Shown piece after piece: positions 1 through 8,008 of a DNA stretch of 15,610 bases. The translations under genes were made by a program, and so were the position numbers. The stretch comes from an uncultured Lachnospiraceae bacterium (GTDB lineage: Bacteria > Bacillota > Clostridia > Lachnospirales > Lachnospiraceae), in assembly GCA_902783445.1 (NCBI GenBank), contig CACZQX010000134.1:1-15610 (forward strand), given 5' to 3'. Positions within the stretch are counted from its first letter, which is position 1; every line of letters begins with the position of its first letter. The notes below the pieces were generated by a model, which searched no databases, had not been told where the DNA came from, and saw only the letters and a program-made list of their open reading frames with translations.

Positions 1-798
1 ATATCTTGTGCCGAAAGATCCGCAAAAATCAGAAAACAGGAAGAAAAAAGCAAAACAAATCTTCTTTCAAAACCTAAATTTTCCATTACGGGTAATGGTA
101 AACTTGCAACATGCGAAAGCAAGAATCCGGAAGAATGCGAAATATTTATCGTTGAGGGTGATTCCGCAGGAGGTTCGGCTAAAACCGCAAGAGACAGAAG
201 AATTCAAGCCATCATGCCTCTTCGAGGTAAAATTTTAAATGTTGAAAAGGCATCGATAGATAAGGTGCTTGGCAATGCCGAAATCAAAGAAATGATAAAC
301 GGTTTCGGATGCGGCTTTTCCGAAGGCTACGGCAACGATTTTGATATCAGCAAACTCAGATATCATAAAATAATAATCATGACTGATGCGGATGTGGACG
401 GGGCTCATATTTCAACCCTGCTTCTTACATTCTTTTACAGATTTATGCCGGAACTTATACAGGGCGGACATGTTTATATTGCAATGCCGCCGCTTTACAA
501 GGTTGTACCTAAAAAAGGCGAGGGAGTTTATCTCTACGATGATAAAGCTTTGGAAGCATACAGAAAAGAGCATGCGGGTCAAAACTTTACACTCCAGCGT
601 TACAAAGGTCTTGGGGAAATGGATGCAGACCAACTTTGGGAAACAACACTTAATCCGGAAACAAGAGTATTAAAACTTGTTGAAATAGAAGATGCAAAAC
701 AGGCATCGGATGTAACAAGCATGCTTATGGGTACGGACGTGCCTATTCGTAAGGCTTTTATTTACGAACATGCAAGGGAAGCGGAGGTTGACGCATAA
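1..798 (+). CDS. parE: Type IIA DNA topoisomerase subunit B (ParE/GyrB), 3' part only
   Basis: The reading frame is open from base 1, so this is the C-terminal 265 residues of a topoisomerase ATPase subunit; the ATPase domain lies outside the window. Visible is the TOPRIM domain: EGDSAGG from about base 154, with its catalytic Glu, and the metal-binding MTDADVDGAH at bases 379-408. The conserved LQRYKGLGEM and LWETTLNPETR stretches follow, and the protein ends soon after the LMG motif, without the large insertion seen in E. coli GyrB. The B subunit hydrolyses ATP and its TOPRIM domain holds the Mg ions that support DNA cleavage by subunit A. The stop codon overlaps the next start by one base (TAATG), implying coupled translation. 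ParE and GyrB are hard to separate from this part alone; the name rests on the partner A subunit looking ParC-like. Confidence 0.93.
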   Translation: MSCAERSAKIRKQEEKSKTNLLSKPKFSITGNGKLATCESKNPEECEIFIVEGDSAGGSAKTARDRRIQAIMPLRGKILNVEKASIDKVLGNAEIKEMINGFGCGFSEGYGNDFDISKLRYHKIIIMTDADVDGAHISTLLLTFFYRFMPELIQGGHVYIAMPPLYKVVPKKGEGVYLYDDKALEAYRKEHAGQNFTLQRYKGLGEMDADQLWETTLNPETRVLKLVEIEDAKQASDVTSMLMGTDVPIRKAFIYEHAREAEVDA

Positions 799-3338
799 TG
801 GGAGACATAATCAGAACAGAATATTCTGAAGTGATGCAAAAATCTTATATTGATTATGCCATGAGCGTTATTACCGCCAGGGCTTTGCCGGACATCAGAG
901 ACGGCTTAAAACCGGTTCAGCGTCGTGTGCTTTATGCCATGAAGGAGCTGGGACTTAACTACGATAAACCACACAAAAAGTCGGCTCGTATCGTAGGTGA
1001 TGCCATGGGTAAATACCATCCTCACGGCGACAGCTCAATATATGATGCTTTGGTTGTTTTGGAGCAGGACTTCAAAAAGGGCATGGCTCTTGTTGACGGA
1101 CACGGAAACTTCGGTTCAATCGAAGGTGATTCCGCAGCCGCAATGCGTTACACGGAAGCAAAATTAAAGAAGTTCACCCAGGAAGTATACCTTGCGGATC
1201 TTGACAAGGACGTTGTTGATTTTGTTCCAAACTACGATGAAACGGAAAAAGAGCCGGAAGTTTTGCCGGTAAGAGTGCCGAATATTCTTATTAACGGCGC
1301 CGAAGGTATTGCCGTAGGTATGACAACAAGCATACCTACCCACAATTTGTCCGAAGTTTTGGATGGTGTTATTGCTTATATGAAAAACAATAACATCACT
1401 ATCGAGCAATTGATGGAACACATCAAAGGTCCTGACTTCCCGACGGGAGGCTTGGTTGTTAATAAATCAGAGCTTTTGGATATTTACAAAAGCGGAAGCG
1501 GCAAAATCAAACTCAGAGGAAAAGTGGAGTTTGAGCCGGGTAAAAGAAAAACAGACAAAGATAAGCTTGTAATTACCGAGATTCCGTACACAATGGTGGG
1601 TGCGGGAATCGGCAAGTTTTTATCGGATGTTTACGATTTGGTTGAATCAAGAAAGACAACGGACATTACCGATATTTCCAACGAATCTTCAAAAGAAGGC
1701 ATAAGAATCGTTTTGGAACTTAAGAAAAACACCGACGTGGAAAAGCTTAAAAACATGCTTTACAAAAAGACAAAGCTTGAAGACACATTCGGCGTAAATA
1801 TGCTTGCGGTTGTGGACGGACGTCCCGAAACTTTAAGTCTTAAGCAAATTATCGAGCATAATGTAAACTTCCAATTCGAGATTACAAGAAGAAAATACAA
1901 AACTCTTTTAGACAGAGATTACGAGCAAAAAGAAATAAAAGAAGGTCTTATTACGGCATGCGATTGCATCGACCTTATTATCGAAATTCTTCGAGGTTCA
2001 AAGTCTCTTGCGGATGCCAAAGAATGCTTATGCAAAGGCGTTACGGATAAGATTAAATTCAAAACAAAAGAGTCGGAAAAAGCGGCAAAAGAGCTTTTGT
2101 TTACCGAGAAGCAAACTCAGGCGATTTTGGATCTTCGACTTCATCGCCTTATCGGACTTGAGATATTGCAGCTTAAGAAAGAATATGAAGAGCTTCTTGC
2201 ACAGATAAAAGAGTATGAAGAAATACTTGCAAATCCAAAGGTAATGACAAAGGTTATTATTAAGGATTTGGAGCATATCAAAAAGTCCTACGCCTTGGAA
2301 CGCCGTACTGTTATTGAAGACGGTGAAGAGGCCGTATACGAGGAAAATGCCATTGTGGAGCAGGAAGTGGTATTTATTATGGACCGCTTCGGCTATGCAA
2401 AAACCATCGATCCCGCTTCTTACGAGCGTAACAAAGAGGCTATACAAGAGGAAAACAAATACTTTATTCCTTGTATGAATACGGAGAAAATATGCATTTT
2501 CACAAATCTTGGAAACATGCATCAAATAAAGGTTATAGATGTGCCGTTTAAGAAGTTCAGAGATAAAGGCGTGGCAATAGATAACCTTGGAAATTACAGC
2601 AGTAAAACCGAAGATATTGTCTATATCAATGCATCCGAAAGCCTTAAAAACAACAAGATTTTGTTTGTTACAAAGCTTGGTATGATGAAATTTGTGGATG
2701 CATCCGAGTTTGATGTTATAAAGCGTACCGTTGCGGCAACAAAGCTTGGAGACGGGGACGAAGTTATAAGCGTTTCCCTTCTTCCGACGCTTCATATTGG
2801 AATGGAAGGATTCTACGAAGAGGACGAAATGCCCGTAATGTTAAGCGGCGGTTCCGATGATGACTTCGGCATGGACGGAATTGAATTGTTTGACGGTGAT
2901 TTGCCGGATAGCTTTGAAAACGGCTTTATCGACGATATGGTTGAAAGCGAAGATAATCAGATGAGATTTAATCTGGATATGTTTGATACATCGCCGGCAG
3001 GCGGCTCCAACGATGCTGCGGATTCGAACGCTTCGGGAAGTAAAGAAGCTTCGGCGGAAACGGAAGACGACGGAAGCTTCAAAACCGAGAAAATGGTTGT
3101 ACTTCAGACAAACCAGGGAGTCTTCTTAAGATTTAAGCTTAACGAAGTGCCGGAAAAGAAAAAGGGCGCAATCGGTGTTCGAGGAATCAAGCTTATAAAA
3201 GACGACTTTATTGAGAAAGTATATGTGCTTGATCCTTTGGAATCGGAGACCGTTAAGTACAAAAACAAAGAAATAAATTTACGTGACCTTAAGGTGCAAA
3301 AGCGAGACACCAAGGGAACGAAAGCAAGCGGCAACTGA
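798..3338 (+). CDS. parC: Type IIA DNA topoisomerase subunit A (ParC/GyrA family, topoisomerase IV-like)
   Basis: This 846-residue protein is the DNA breakage and reunion subunit. The winged-helix domain is near residues 10-140, with the active-site Arg117-Tyr118 pair in AMRYTEAKL. The quinolone-determining stretch keeps Ser79 and Asp83 (GDSSIYD), the susceptible-type residues. A tower/coiled-coil region runs to about residue 500, then a beta-pinwheel C-terminal domain. The QRRGGKG-type GyrA box needed for negative supercoiling is not visible: where blade 1 should carry it the sequence reads ERNKEAIQEENKYF. This favours a decatenating topoisomerase IV over gyrase (inference). An acidic, Ser/Gly-rich stretch at about residues 673-768 interrupts the C-terminal domain. 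Translation is coupled to subunit B by TAATG. Identification as a type IIA subunit A is very secure; ParC rather than GyrA is moderately so. Confidence 0.95.
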   Translation: MGDIIRTEYSEVMQKSYIDYAMSVITARALPDIRDGLKPVQRRVLYAMKELGLNYDKPHKKSARIVGDAMGKYHPHGDSSIYDALVVLEQDFKKGMALVDGHGNFGSIEGDSAAAMRYTEAKLKKFTQEVYLADLDKDVVDFVPNYDETEKEPEVLPVRVPNILINGAEGIAVGMTTSIPTHNLSEVLDGVIAYMKNNNITIEQLMEHIKGPDFPTGGLVVNKSELLDIYKSGSGKIKLRGKVEFEPGKRKTDKDKLVITEIPYTMVGAGIGKFLSDVYDLVESRKTTDITDISNESSKEGIRIVLELKKNTDVEKLKNMLYKKTKLEDTFGVNMLAVVDGRPETLSLKQIIEHNVNFQFEITRRKYKTLLDRDYEQKEIKEGLITACDCIDLIIEILRGSKSLADAKECLCKGVTDKIKFKTKESEKAAKELLFTEKQTQAILDLRLHRLIGLEILQLKKEYEELLAQIKEYEEILANPKVMTKVIIKDLEHIKKSYALERRTVIEDGEEAVYEENAIVEQEVVFIMDRFGYAKTIDPASYERNKEAIQEENKYFIPCMNTEKICIFTNLGNMHQIKVIDVPFKKFRDKGVAIDNLGNYSSKTEDIVYINASESLKNNKILFVTKLGMMKFVDASEFDVIKRTVAATKLGDGDEVISVSLLPTLHIGMEGFYEEDEMPVMLSGGSDDDFGMDGIELFDGDLPDSFENGFIDDMVESEDNQMRFNLDMFDTSPAGGSNDAADSNASGSKEASAETEDDGSFKTEKMVVLQTNQGVFLRFKLNEVPEKKKGAIGVRGIKLIKDDFIEKVYVLDPLESETVKYKNKEINLRDLKVQKRDTKGTKASGN

Positions 3339-3395
3339 AAAAGAGAAGAAAAAAATAAGCAGAAAAAGTCAACCCCTTTGTCCAATAGATATCAT

Positions 3396-3425
3396 TTGCC
3401 CAATCTTTCCTTTTAATGATACAAT
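3396..3425 (+). promoter_or_regulatory. Candidate sigma-A promoter for the small lipoprotein gene
   Basis: TTGCCC (3396-3401) and TACAAT (3420-3425) are separated by 18 bases, placing a transcription start near 3432, about 40 bases before the lipoprotein start codon. No convincing terminator hairpin is visible between the topoisomerase gene and this site, so readthrough from upstream is also possible. Confidence 0.45.
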
Positions 3426-3473
3426 TTATAAAGTGAAATCAATAAACCATTTTAAGCGAAAGTAGGGATAATA

Positions 3474-4037
3474 TTGAAAAGAAAACCAACAGTAATGTTT
3501 GTGACAGCAGTAATAGCGGCGATGGGACTTGTCTTTGCAGGATGCGGAAAAGATAATAAGACAGAGACAGTTTCGAAAAAAGCCGAAACAGTTTTAAATA
3601 CCGCAGAGTCTTTGGATAAAACAGAGGAAGTAACAACAGAGGATGCAAAAACAAAAGAAGCGAGTGACGATATCAAAAAAACACTTAAAATGACAATAGC
3701 GGACACTGAGGTTAACGTAGCCTGGGAAGACAACGAATCCGTCCAAGCGTTAAAAGACTTGTGTGGGGATGCCCCTTTAACAATCAGCATGTCCATGTAT
3801 GGAGGCTTTGAGCAGGTCGGACCGCTGGGTACAAGTATTCCAAGCAATGATACGCAGACCACCACGCAGGCCGGAGATATTGTATTATATTCCGGAAATC
3901 AGATAGTTGTATTCTATGGCAGCAACGCCTGGGCTTACACAAAACTCGGCCATATCACGGATAAGAGCGCTGCTGAAATGACTACACTTCTTGCAAACGG
4001 AAATGTGGATATTACCATAAGTCTGGAAAGTGATTGA
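3474..4037 (+). CDS. Small lipoprotein with cyclophilin-like domain
   Basis: This 187-residue protein begins with a lipoprotein signal peptide: basic KRK, a hydrophobic stretch, and the lipobox VFAGC with the lipidated Cys at residue 24. A Lys/Glu/Thr-rich tether covers about residues 25-65. The C-terminal 115 residues resemble the small cyclophilin-like fold family (TM1367-like); typical pieces are TISMSMYGGFEQVGPLG, a Gly-Asp-Ile-Val-Leu-Tyr strand and the QIVVFYGSNAWAYTKLG segment. The start is TTG at 3474, because it keeps the basic residues of the signal peptide and lies six bases after AGGGA; the next ATG (3495) would remove them. The protein should sit on the outer face of the membrane. 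Prolyl isomerase activity has not been established for this family, so no reaction is assigned. It has its own candidate promoter and ends at a terminator shared with the convergent potD. Confidence 0.85.
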   Translation: MKRKPTVMFVTAVIAAMGLVFAGCGKDNKTETVSKKAETVLNTAESLDKTEEVTTEDAKTKEASDDIKKTLKMTIADTEVNVAWEDNESVQALKDLCGDAPLTISMSMYGGFEQVGPLGTSIPSNDTQTTTQAGDIVLYSGNQIVVFYGSNAWAYTKLGHITDKSAAEMTTLLANGNVDITISLESD

Positions 4038-4067
4038 TTCTCTTTGGGATGTGGATAGCGTAAAGAC

Positions 4068-4096
4068 AAAGCAGCGGCTAATTGGCCGCTGCTTTT
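4068..4096. terminator. Bidirectional hairpin terminator between lipoprotein gene and potD
   Basis: AAAGCAGCGGC (4068-4078) pairs perfectly with GCCGCTGCTTT (4085-4095) across a six-base loop. A short T run follows on the + strand (TTTT), and the - strand product ends with TTTGTCTTT. Being A/T-flanked on both sides, it can serve both convergent transcripts. The hairpin also encodes the last residues and stop codon of potD. Confidence 0.7.
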
Positions 4097-5157
4097 ACGT
4101 CTTCCCAAAGGTTGTTATAGTATTTGTCGCCCTCTTCTCCAAGGTAGGAAAAGGCCTCGCATCTATCGGTTATGTCACTGTCCGGAAACAGAGTTGTTGA
4201 ACTTTTCAAATCTTCATCATCAAGCATATCGTAAACTTCCGTGTTAGGAGTCGAGTAGGTGATGTATTCAAGGTTCATTTTGGCTATGTCGGGACGGCAC
4301 ATAAAGTCTATCCATGCATGTGCAGCCTCTTTGTTTTCGGCATTTTTTGGAATGACCCAACCGTCAATCCAAATGTTTGAGCCTTCTTTTGGAACAACAT
4401 ATTCCAAATCCTCGTTGTAGTCCTGAGAATAGAGAGCTTCACCCGAATAAATGACGGCCATGGCGGCTGAGTTGTTTATCATGCGCTCTCTTGCGTAGTC
4501 TACTTCATAGGCCTGTACAATAGGCTTCTGCTTAATCAAAAGCTCTGTAGCTTCGGCAAGTTCTTCTTCATCCAAAGTATTAAGAGAGTATCCAAGGTAT
4601 TTTAAAGCAACCGCATAAGAATCTCGTACACTGTCGAGCATAACGATGTTATGCCTGTATTTCTCGTCAAATAGAATGCTCCAGCTGTCTATTTCCTCAT
4701 CAACCATAGTGGTATTGTAGAGAATACCCACGGTTCCCCAGGTGTAAGGCACGCTGTAGGCAAAGTCCGGATCGAATGATTTCGAGCTTTCTATATAGTC
4801 ATCGCCAATGTATTTAAGATTTGGAATCTTTGAATAATCAATAGGCTCCAGCATATCATTTGCAATCATTTTTGCAATCATATAATCCGATGGGCATATT
4901 ACATCATAGGAGATATCACCTGAGGCAAGCTTGGCATATAGGCCTTCGTTGGTTTCGAAAACGTCATATACCACTGTATAGCCCGTTTCTTCTTCGAACA
5001 TCTCGATTACGCCGTCTGCGATATATTCGTCCCAGTTGTATACATATAAAATATTGTTGGAATTCGCTATTGATTCCGAGTCGGATTGTGATTCACAGCC
5101 CGATAATATAAGGGTGGATGATACCAATAATATAGCTAAAACTTTAGTAAATTTCAT
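4078..5157 (-). CDS. potD: Spermidine/putrescine ABC transporter substrate-binding lipoprotein
   Basis: This 359-residue extracytoplasmic binding protein captures polyamines and delivers them to the PotBC channel. The signal peptide ends in the lipobox LILSGC, with Cys21 as the lipid anchor. The mature part opens with YVYNWDEYIADGVIEMFEEETG, matching the PotD/PotF start where a Trp and acidic residues line the polyamine site. The family segments VPYTWGTVGILYN, SDYMIAKMI and WIDGWVIPKNAENKEAAHAWIDF are all present. Length is normal for the family. It is the last gene of the operon, 20 bases after potC, with AAAGGA upstream of the ATG. Its final codons lie within a shared terminator hairpin. 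Spermidine versus putrescine preference cannot be decided from sequence alone. Confidence 0.95.
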   Translation of the reverse strand: MKFTKVLAILLVSSTLILSGCESQSDSESIANSNNILYVYNWDEYIADGVIEMFEEETGYTVVYDVFETNEGLYAKLASGDISYDVICPSDYMIAKMIANDMLEPIDYSKIPNLKYIGDDYIESSKSFDPDFAYSVPYTWGTVGILYNTTMVDEEIDSWSILFDEKYRHNIVMLDSVRDSYAVALKYLGYSLNTLDEEELAEATELLIKQKPIVQAYEVDYARERMINNSAAMAVIYSGEALYSQDYNEDLEYVVPKEGSNIWIDGWVIPKNAENKEAAHAWIDFMCRPDIAKMNLEYITYSTPNTEVYDMLDDEDLKSSTTLFPDSDITDRCEAFSYLGEEGDKYYNNLWEDVKAAAN

Positions 5158-5177
5158 TTTTGTAAAATCCTTTTTGC

Positions 5178-5960
5178 TTATTTTTGAACTGATTTTTCTT
5201 TTTTTGGTCTGTTCATAGCCAACAAAGCAACAAATATTACAACAAATAAGATTGTTGAAATAGCATAAATTTCAGGTCTGATTCCTCTTTTTGTTTCTGC
5301 ATAAATAAGTGTAGAAAGCGTATTAAAACCGCGTCCCTTTGCAAAGTAAGTAATTACAAAATCATCAAGTGAAAGAGTAAAAGACAAAAGGGCACCGGAG
5401 ATAATTCCCGGAAAAATATCCGGTAAAACAACTTTGAAGAAGGCTTTCACCGGCGATGCACCAAGGTCCAAGGCTGCCTCGTAAGTCATATTGTCCGCTT
5501 GTTTTAACTTAGGCATTACACTTAAGACCACATAAGGCACACAAAATGCAATGTGAGCAATAAGAACGGTGCCAAAGCTTAGGGCAATTCCAAGTATTGA
5601 AAAGAGTAAAAGGAATGATATACCCGTTACGATTTCCGCATTCAAAAGAGGAATGTTTGAAAATCCCATTATTACACTTCTGACTTTCTTTTTCATATTA
5701 ACCAAAGCAATGCATGCGATTGTGCCCAGTATTGTGGCAAAAAGGGTTGCAAGTAAGGCTATGGCAAGTGTGTTTTTAAGAGCTTCCAAAATGTCATCGG
5801 CTTCTCCCAAAGCGGCAAACCATTCAAAGGTGAATCCACCCCACACCGATAAAGATGTGGATTTGTTAAATGCCTGGGCAATCAAAAGTACAATAGGTGC
5901 ATAAAGAAAAATAAGCACTATTGCAAGATAAATCTTTCTTCCCACAAAATGTTTTTTCAT
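5178..5960 (-). CDS. potC: Spermidine/putrescine ABC transporter permease PotC
   Basis: This 260-residue inner-membrane permease has about six membrane segments, the first starting right after the MKKHFVGRK lead. The cytoplasmic EAA loop, which docks on the ATPase, is seen as YEAALDLGASPVKAFFKVVLP at about residues 160-180. SFTLSLDDFVITYFAKG is a family signature of PotC/PotI permeases. The start ATG overlaps the potB stop by four bases (ATGA), so the two permeases should be made in matched amounts. A GAGGGGG run ten bases upstream can serve as ribosome binding site. With PotB it forms the translocation pore. Confidence 0.95.
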   Translation of the reverse strand: MKKHFVGRKIYLAIVLIFLYAPIVLLIAQAFNKSTSLSVWGGFTFEWFAALGEADDILEALKNTLAIALLATLFATILGTIACIALVNMKKKVRSVIMGFSNIPLLNAEIVTGISFLLLFSILGIALSFGTVLIAHIAFCVPYVVLSVMPKLKQADNMTYEAALDLGASPVKAFFKVVLPDIFPGIISGALLSFTLSLDDFVITYFAKGRGFNTLSTLIYAETKRGIRPEIYAISTILFVVIFVALLAMNRPKKEKSVQK

Positions 5961-6778
5961 ATAAGATTCGCCCCCTCATCTTTATCAATAAAGTTTTGAA
6001 TAACAATATAGATAATAATAAATATCATAAGGACAAAACTTATGCCGGCACCGAGATGCCAATCGTAAGCCGTCATAAACTGATTTTCTATCACATCACC
6101 TATAAGGAGATATTTGCTGCCTCCGAGGATTTTGGAAACCGCAAAGGTTGTAAGTGACGGAACAAAAACCATAATGATTCCGCTTATAATTCCGGGAACA
6201 CTTAAAGGAAGCACGATTTTACGAAGAGTTGTAAAATAGCCCGCTCCAAGGTCTCTGGATGCATTGATTAAATTGTCATCGATTTTGATAACCGTGTTGT
6301 AAATCGGCATAATCATAAAAGGCAAAAAGTCGTATACCATACCAAAGAGTATTGCTGCGGCCGAATCGGAAAAGTTAAAGCCCGTTATACCGAAAAACTC
6401 CAAAAAATTGTCCAATAAACCGTTTGGAATAAGAATCGTCTTCCAAGCATAAGTTCTGAGCAAGAAGTTCATCCACATAGGGAGGATGAAAATAAAAAGG
6501 ATGAAGTTTTGATTTTTAATCTTCAAACTCTTAAGTATTAATGCAACGGGATAGGCTATAAAAAAGCAAATTGCCGTGGTTATAAGAGATAAAAGCAAAG
6601 AAATTCCAAGTGATCTTGCGTATTTTGGAATACCGATTGCTTTTATGTTATCAAGTGTAAATGCCCCGCTTGAATCCGTAAGGGCGTATATTGCAACTAT
6701 AATCAAAGGGATTATGATAAATGCTGCAATCCAAATGATATAAGGCGTTGCAAACAATTGTAATCTTTTTCTACTCAT
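5957..6778 (-). CDS. potB: Spermidine/putrescine ABC transporter permease PotB
   Basis: This 273-residue membrane protein has about six hydrophobic segments and the family signature LPMWMNFLLRTYAWKTIL with a following NGLLDNFL stretch. The EAA loop is NASRDLGAGYFTTLRKIVLP near residues 180-200. The ATG at 6778 (MSRKRLQLF) is chosen because GAGG lies eight bases upstream. A longer frame from a TTG at 6814 would overlap potA and has no ribosome binding site. The gap from the potA stop is 22 bases. It pairs with PotC as the membrane channel of the polyamine importer. Confidence 0.94.
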   Translation of the reverse strand: MSRKRLQLFATPYIIWIAAFIIIPLIIVAIYALTDSSGAFTLDNIKAIGIPKYARSLGISLLLSLITTAICFFIAYPVALILKSLKIKNQNFILFIFILPMWMNFLLRTYAWKTILIPNGLLDNFLEFFGITGFNFSDSAAAILFGMVYDFLPFMIMPIYNTVIKIDDNLINASRDLGAGYFTTLRKIVLPLSVPGIISGIIMVFVPSLTTFAVSKILGGSKYLLIGDVIENQFMTAYDWHLGAGISFVLMIFIIIYIVIQNFIDKDEGANLI

Positions 6779-6786
6779 TTTTATTT

Positions 6787-6790
6787 CCTC
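6787..6790 (-). promoter_or_regulatory. Ribosome binding site setting the potB start
   Basis: On the - strand GAGG ends eight bases before the ATG at 6778. The alternative TTG start at 6814 has no purine-rich tract in front of it, so this site decides the start. Confidence 0.7.
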
Positions 6791-6800
6791 ATTGGCAAGA

Positions 6801-7901
6801 TTATTCTTCGTCAAGTGTGGCTGCTTCCGGGTCTATGGCAGCAGCTTCTTCGTCCTCTGATTCAGGTTTGTTCATAATCTGAATATTGAAAGGATCCACA
6901 TTTATGCCCACGTGTTCACCCACCGGGTGGAATTTGGTGCTTTGTACAAGCCATTCAAAGCCGTTTGCCATAAGCTCCATTTCGTAGTGTACACCCTTAA
7001 AGATGATATTTGTGATAACACCGTCAAGACGTCCGCTACCGGGTGCTCCAAGTTCCACATCTTCCGGACGGATAACCACGTCAACGGGAGTATTGTTGCC
7101 AAAGCCCTCATCGACACAAGGGAATTTAACTCCCAAAAACTCTACCAGTTTATCTTCAATCATTGTGCCGCTTATAATATTGCTGTCACCGATAAAGTCA
7201 GCAACAAAAGCGTTTTGCGGTTCGTTGTATATATCCTCGGGAGTACCTATTTGTTGTATGTAACCCTGGTTCATAACAACGATTGTATCCGACATTGTAA
7301 GAGCTTCTTCCTGGTCGTGAGTTACATATACAAAGGTGATACCAAGTTCGTTTTTAAGGCGAATAAGTTCGTATTGCATATCCTGTCTGAGCTTTAAGTC
7401 CAATGCTCCCAAAGGCTCGTCAAGCAACAAAACCTTGGGTTCGTTAACTATGGCTCTCGCAATGGCTACGCGCTGTTGCTGGCCGCCGGATAAAGAGTCC
7501 GGCATACGGTCTCCAAAGCCCTCTAAGTTAACAAGCTTTAAGGCATATGCGATTTTATCTTTAATATAAGCCTTTGATTTTTTCTTGATTTTAAGCCCAA
7601 ATGCAATGTTTTCCGCAATTGTCATATGAGAAAACAAGGCATATTTTTGAAATACCGTATTTAGTTGACGCTTGTTTGGTGCAAGTCTTGTAATATCTTG
7701 CTCTTCGAATATGACACGACCTTTGTCCGGATGCTCAAAACCGCCCAAAATGCGAAGAGTGGTGGTTTTACCGCAGCCGCTTGGTCCAAGAAGCGTTACG
7801 AATTCGTTTTCTCTTATGTAAAGATTCAACTCATCTAAAACGGTATGAGAACCATAAGATTTGGAAATGTTTTCAAGATTGATTAATTTTTCTCCTGCCA
7901 T
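6801..7901 (-). CDS. potA: Spermidine/putrescine ABC transporter ATP-binding protein
   Basis: This 366-residue cytoplasmic ATPase powers polyamine uptake. All nucleotide-binding elements are intact: Walker A GPSGCGKTT (residues 39-47), Q-loop Gln85, signature LSGGQ (137-141), Walker B LLLDE (158-162) and H-loop His195. Residues from about 235 on form the TOBE-type domain usual for PotA/MalK-type ATPases, including VVIRPEDVEL. The last 20 or so residues are an Ala/Glu/Asp-rich acidic tail that is not part of the usual fold. AAGGAG lies seven bases upstream of the ATG. It is the first transporter gene after the regulator, with a 107-base gap. Confidence 0.96.
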   Translation of the reverse strand: MAGEKLINLENISKSYGSHTVLDELNLYIRENEFVTLLGPSGCGKTTTLRILGGFEHPDKGRVIFEEQDITRLAPNKRQLNTVFQKYALFSHMTIAENIAFGLKIKKKSKAYIKDKIAYALKLVNLEGFGDRMPDSLSGGQQQRVAIARAIVNEPKVLLLDEPLGALDLKLRQDMQYELIRLKNELGITFVYVTHDQEEALTMSDTIVVMNQGYIQQIGTPEDIYNEPQNAFVADFIGDSNIISGTMIEDKLVEFLGVKFPCVDEGFGNNTPVDVVIRPEDVELGAPGSGRLDGVITNIIFKGVHYEMELMANGFEWLVQSTKFHPVGEHVGINVDPFNIQIMNKPESEDEEAAAIDPEAATLDEE

Positions 7902-8008
7902 TTAATGACTCCTTTTTTACTGTATATTTAACAAACACATTTATTTAAATTTTGAATATAAACGCCTTATTAAAGTTCGGCGCTTAATACTTATGGCTTG
8001 TGCATAAA

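Noticed and set aside
2028..2795. A 255-codon open frame on the - strand inside the topoisomerase A gene
   Set aside because: It lies wholly antisense to a strongly conserved gene, its translation is rich in Cys, Phe and Leu with no domain, and no ribosome binding site was seen. It is an artefact of codon use on the real strand.
1..3338. Assignment as gyrB-gyrA next to the replication origin
   Set aside because: No dnaA, dnaN, recF or DnaA-box cluster is seen in the window, and the A subunit lacks a GyrA box; topoisomerase IV fits better, although the upstream side is not visible.
6912..7397. A 161-codon open frame on the + strand across potA
   Set aside because: It is antisense to an intact ATPase gene with all motifs and shows no family resemblance.
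7902..8008. A separate promoter or second operator between the regulator gene and potA
   Set aside because: The gap is AT-rich but shows no paired -35/-10 boxes and no exact AGTTTA/TAAACT half-sites; cotranscription with the regulator is the simpler view.
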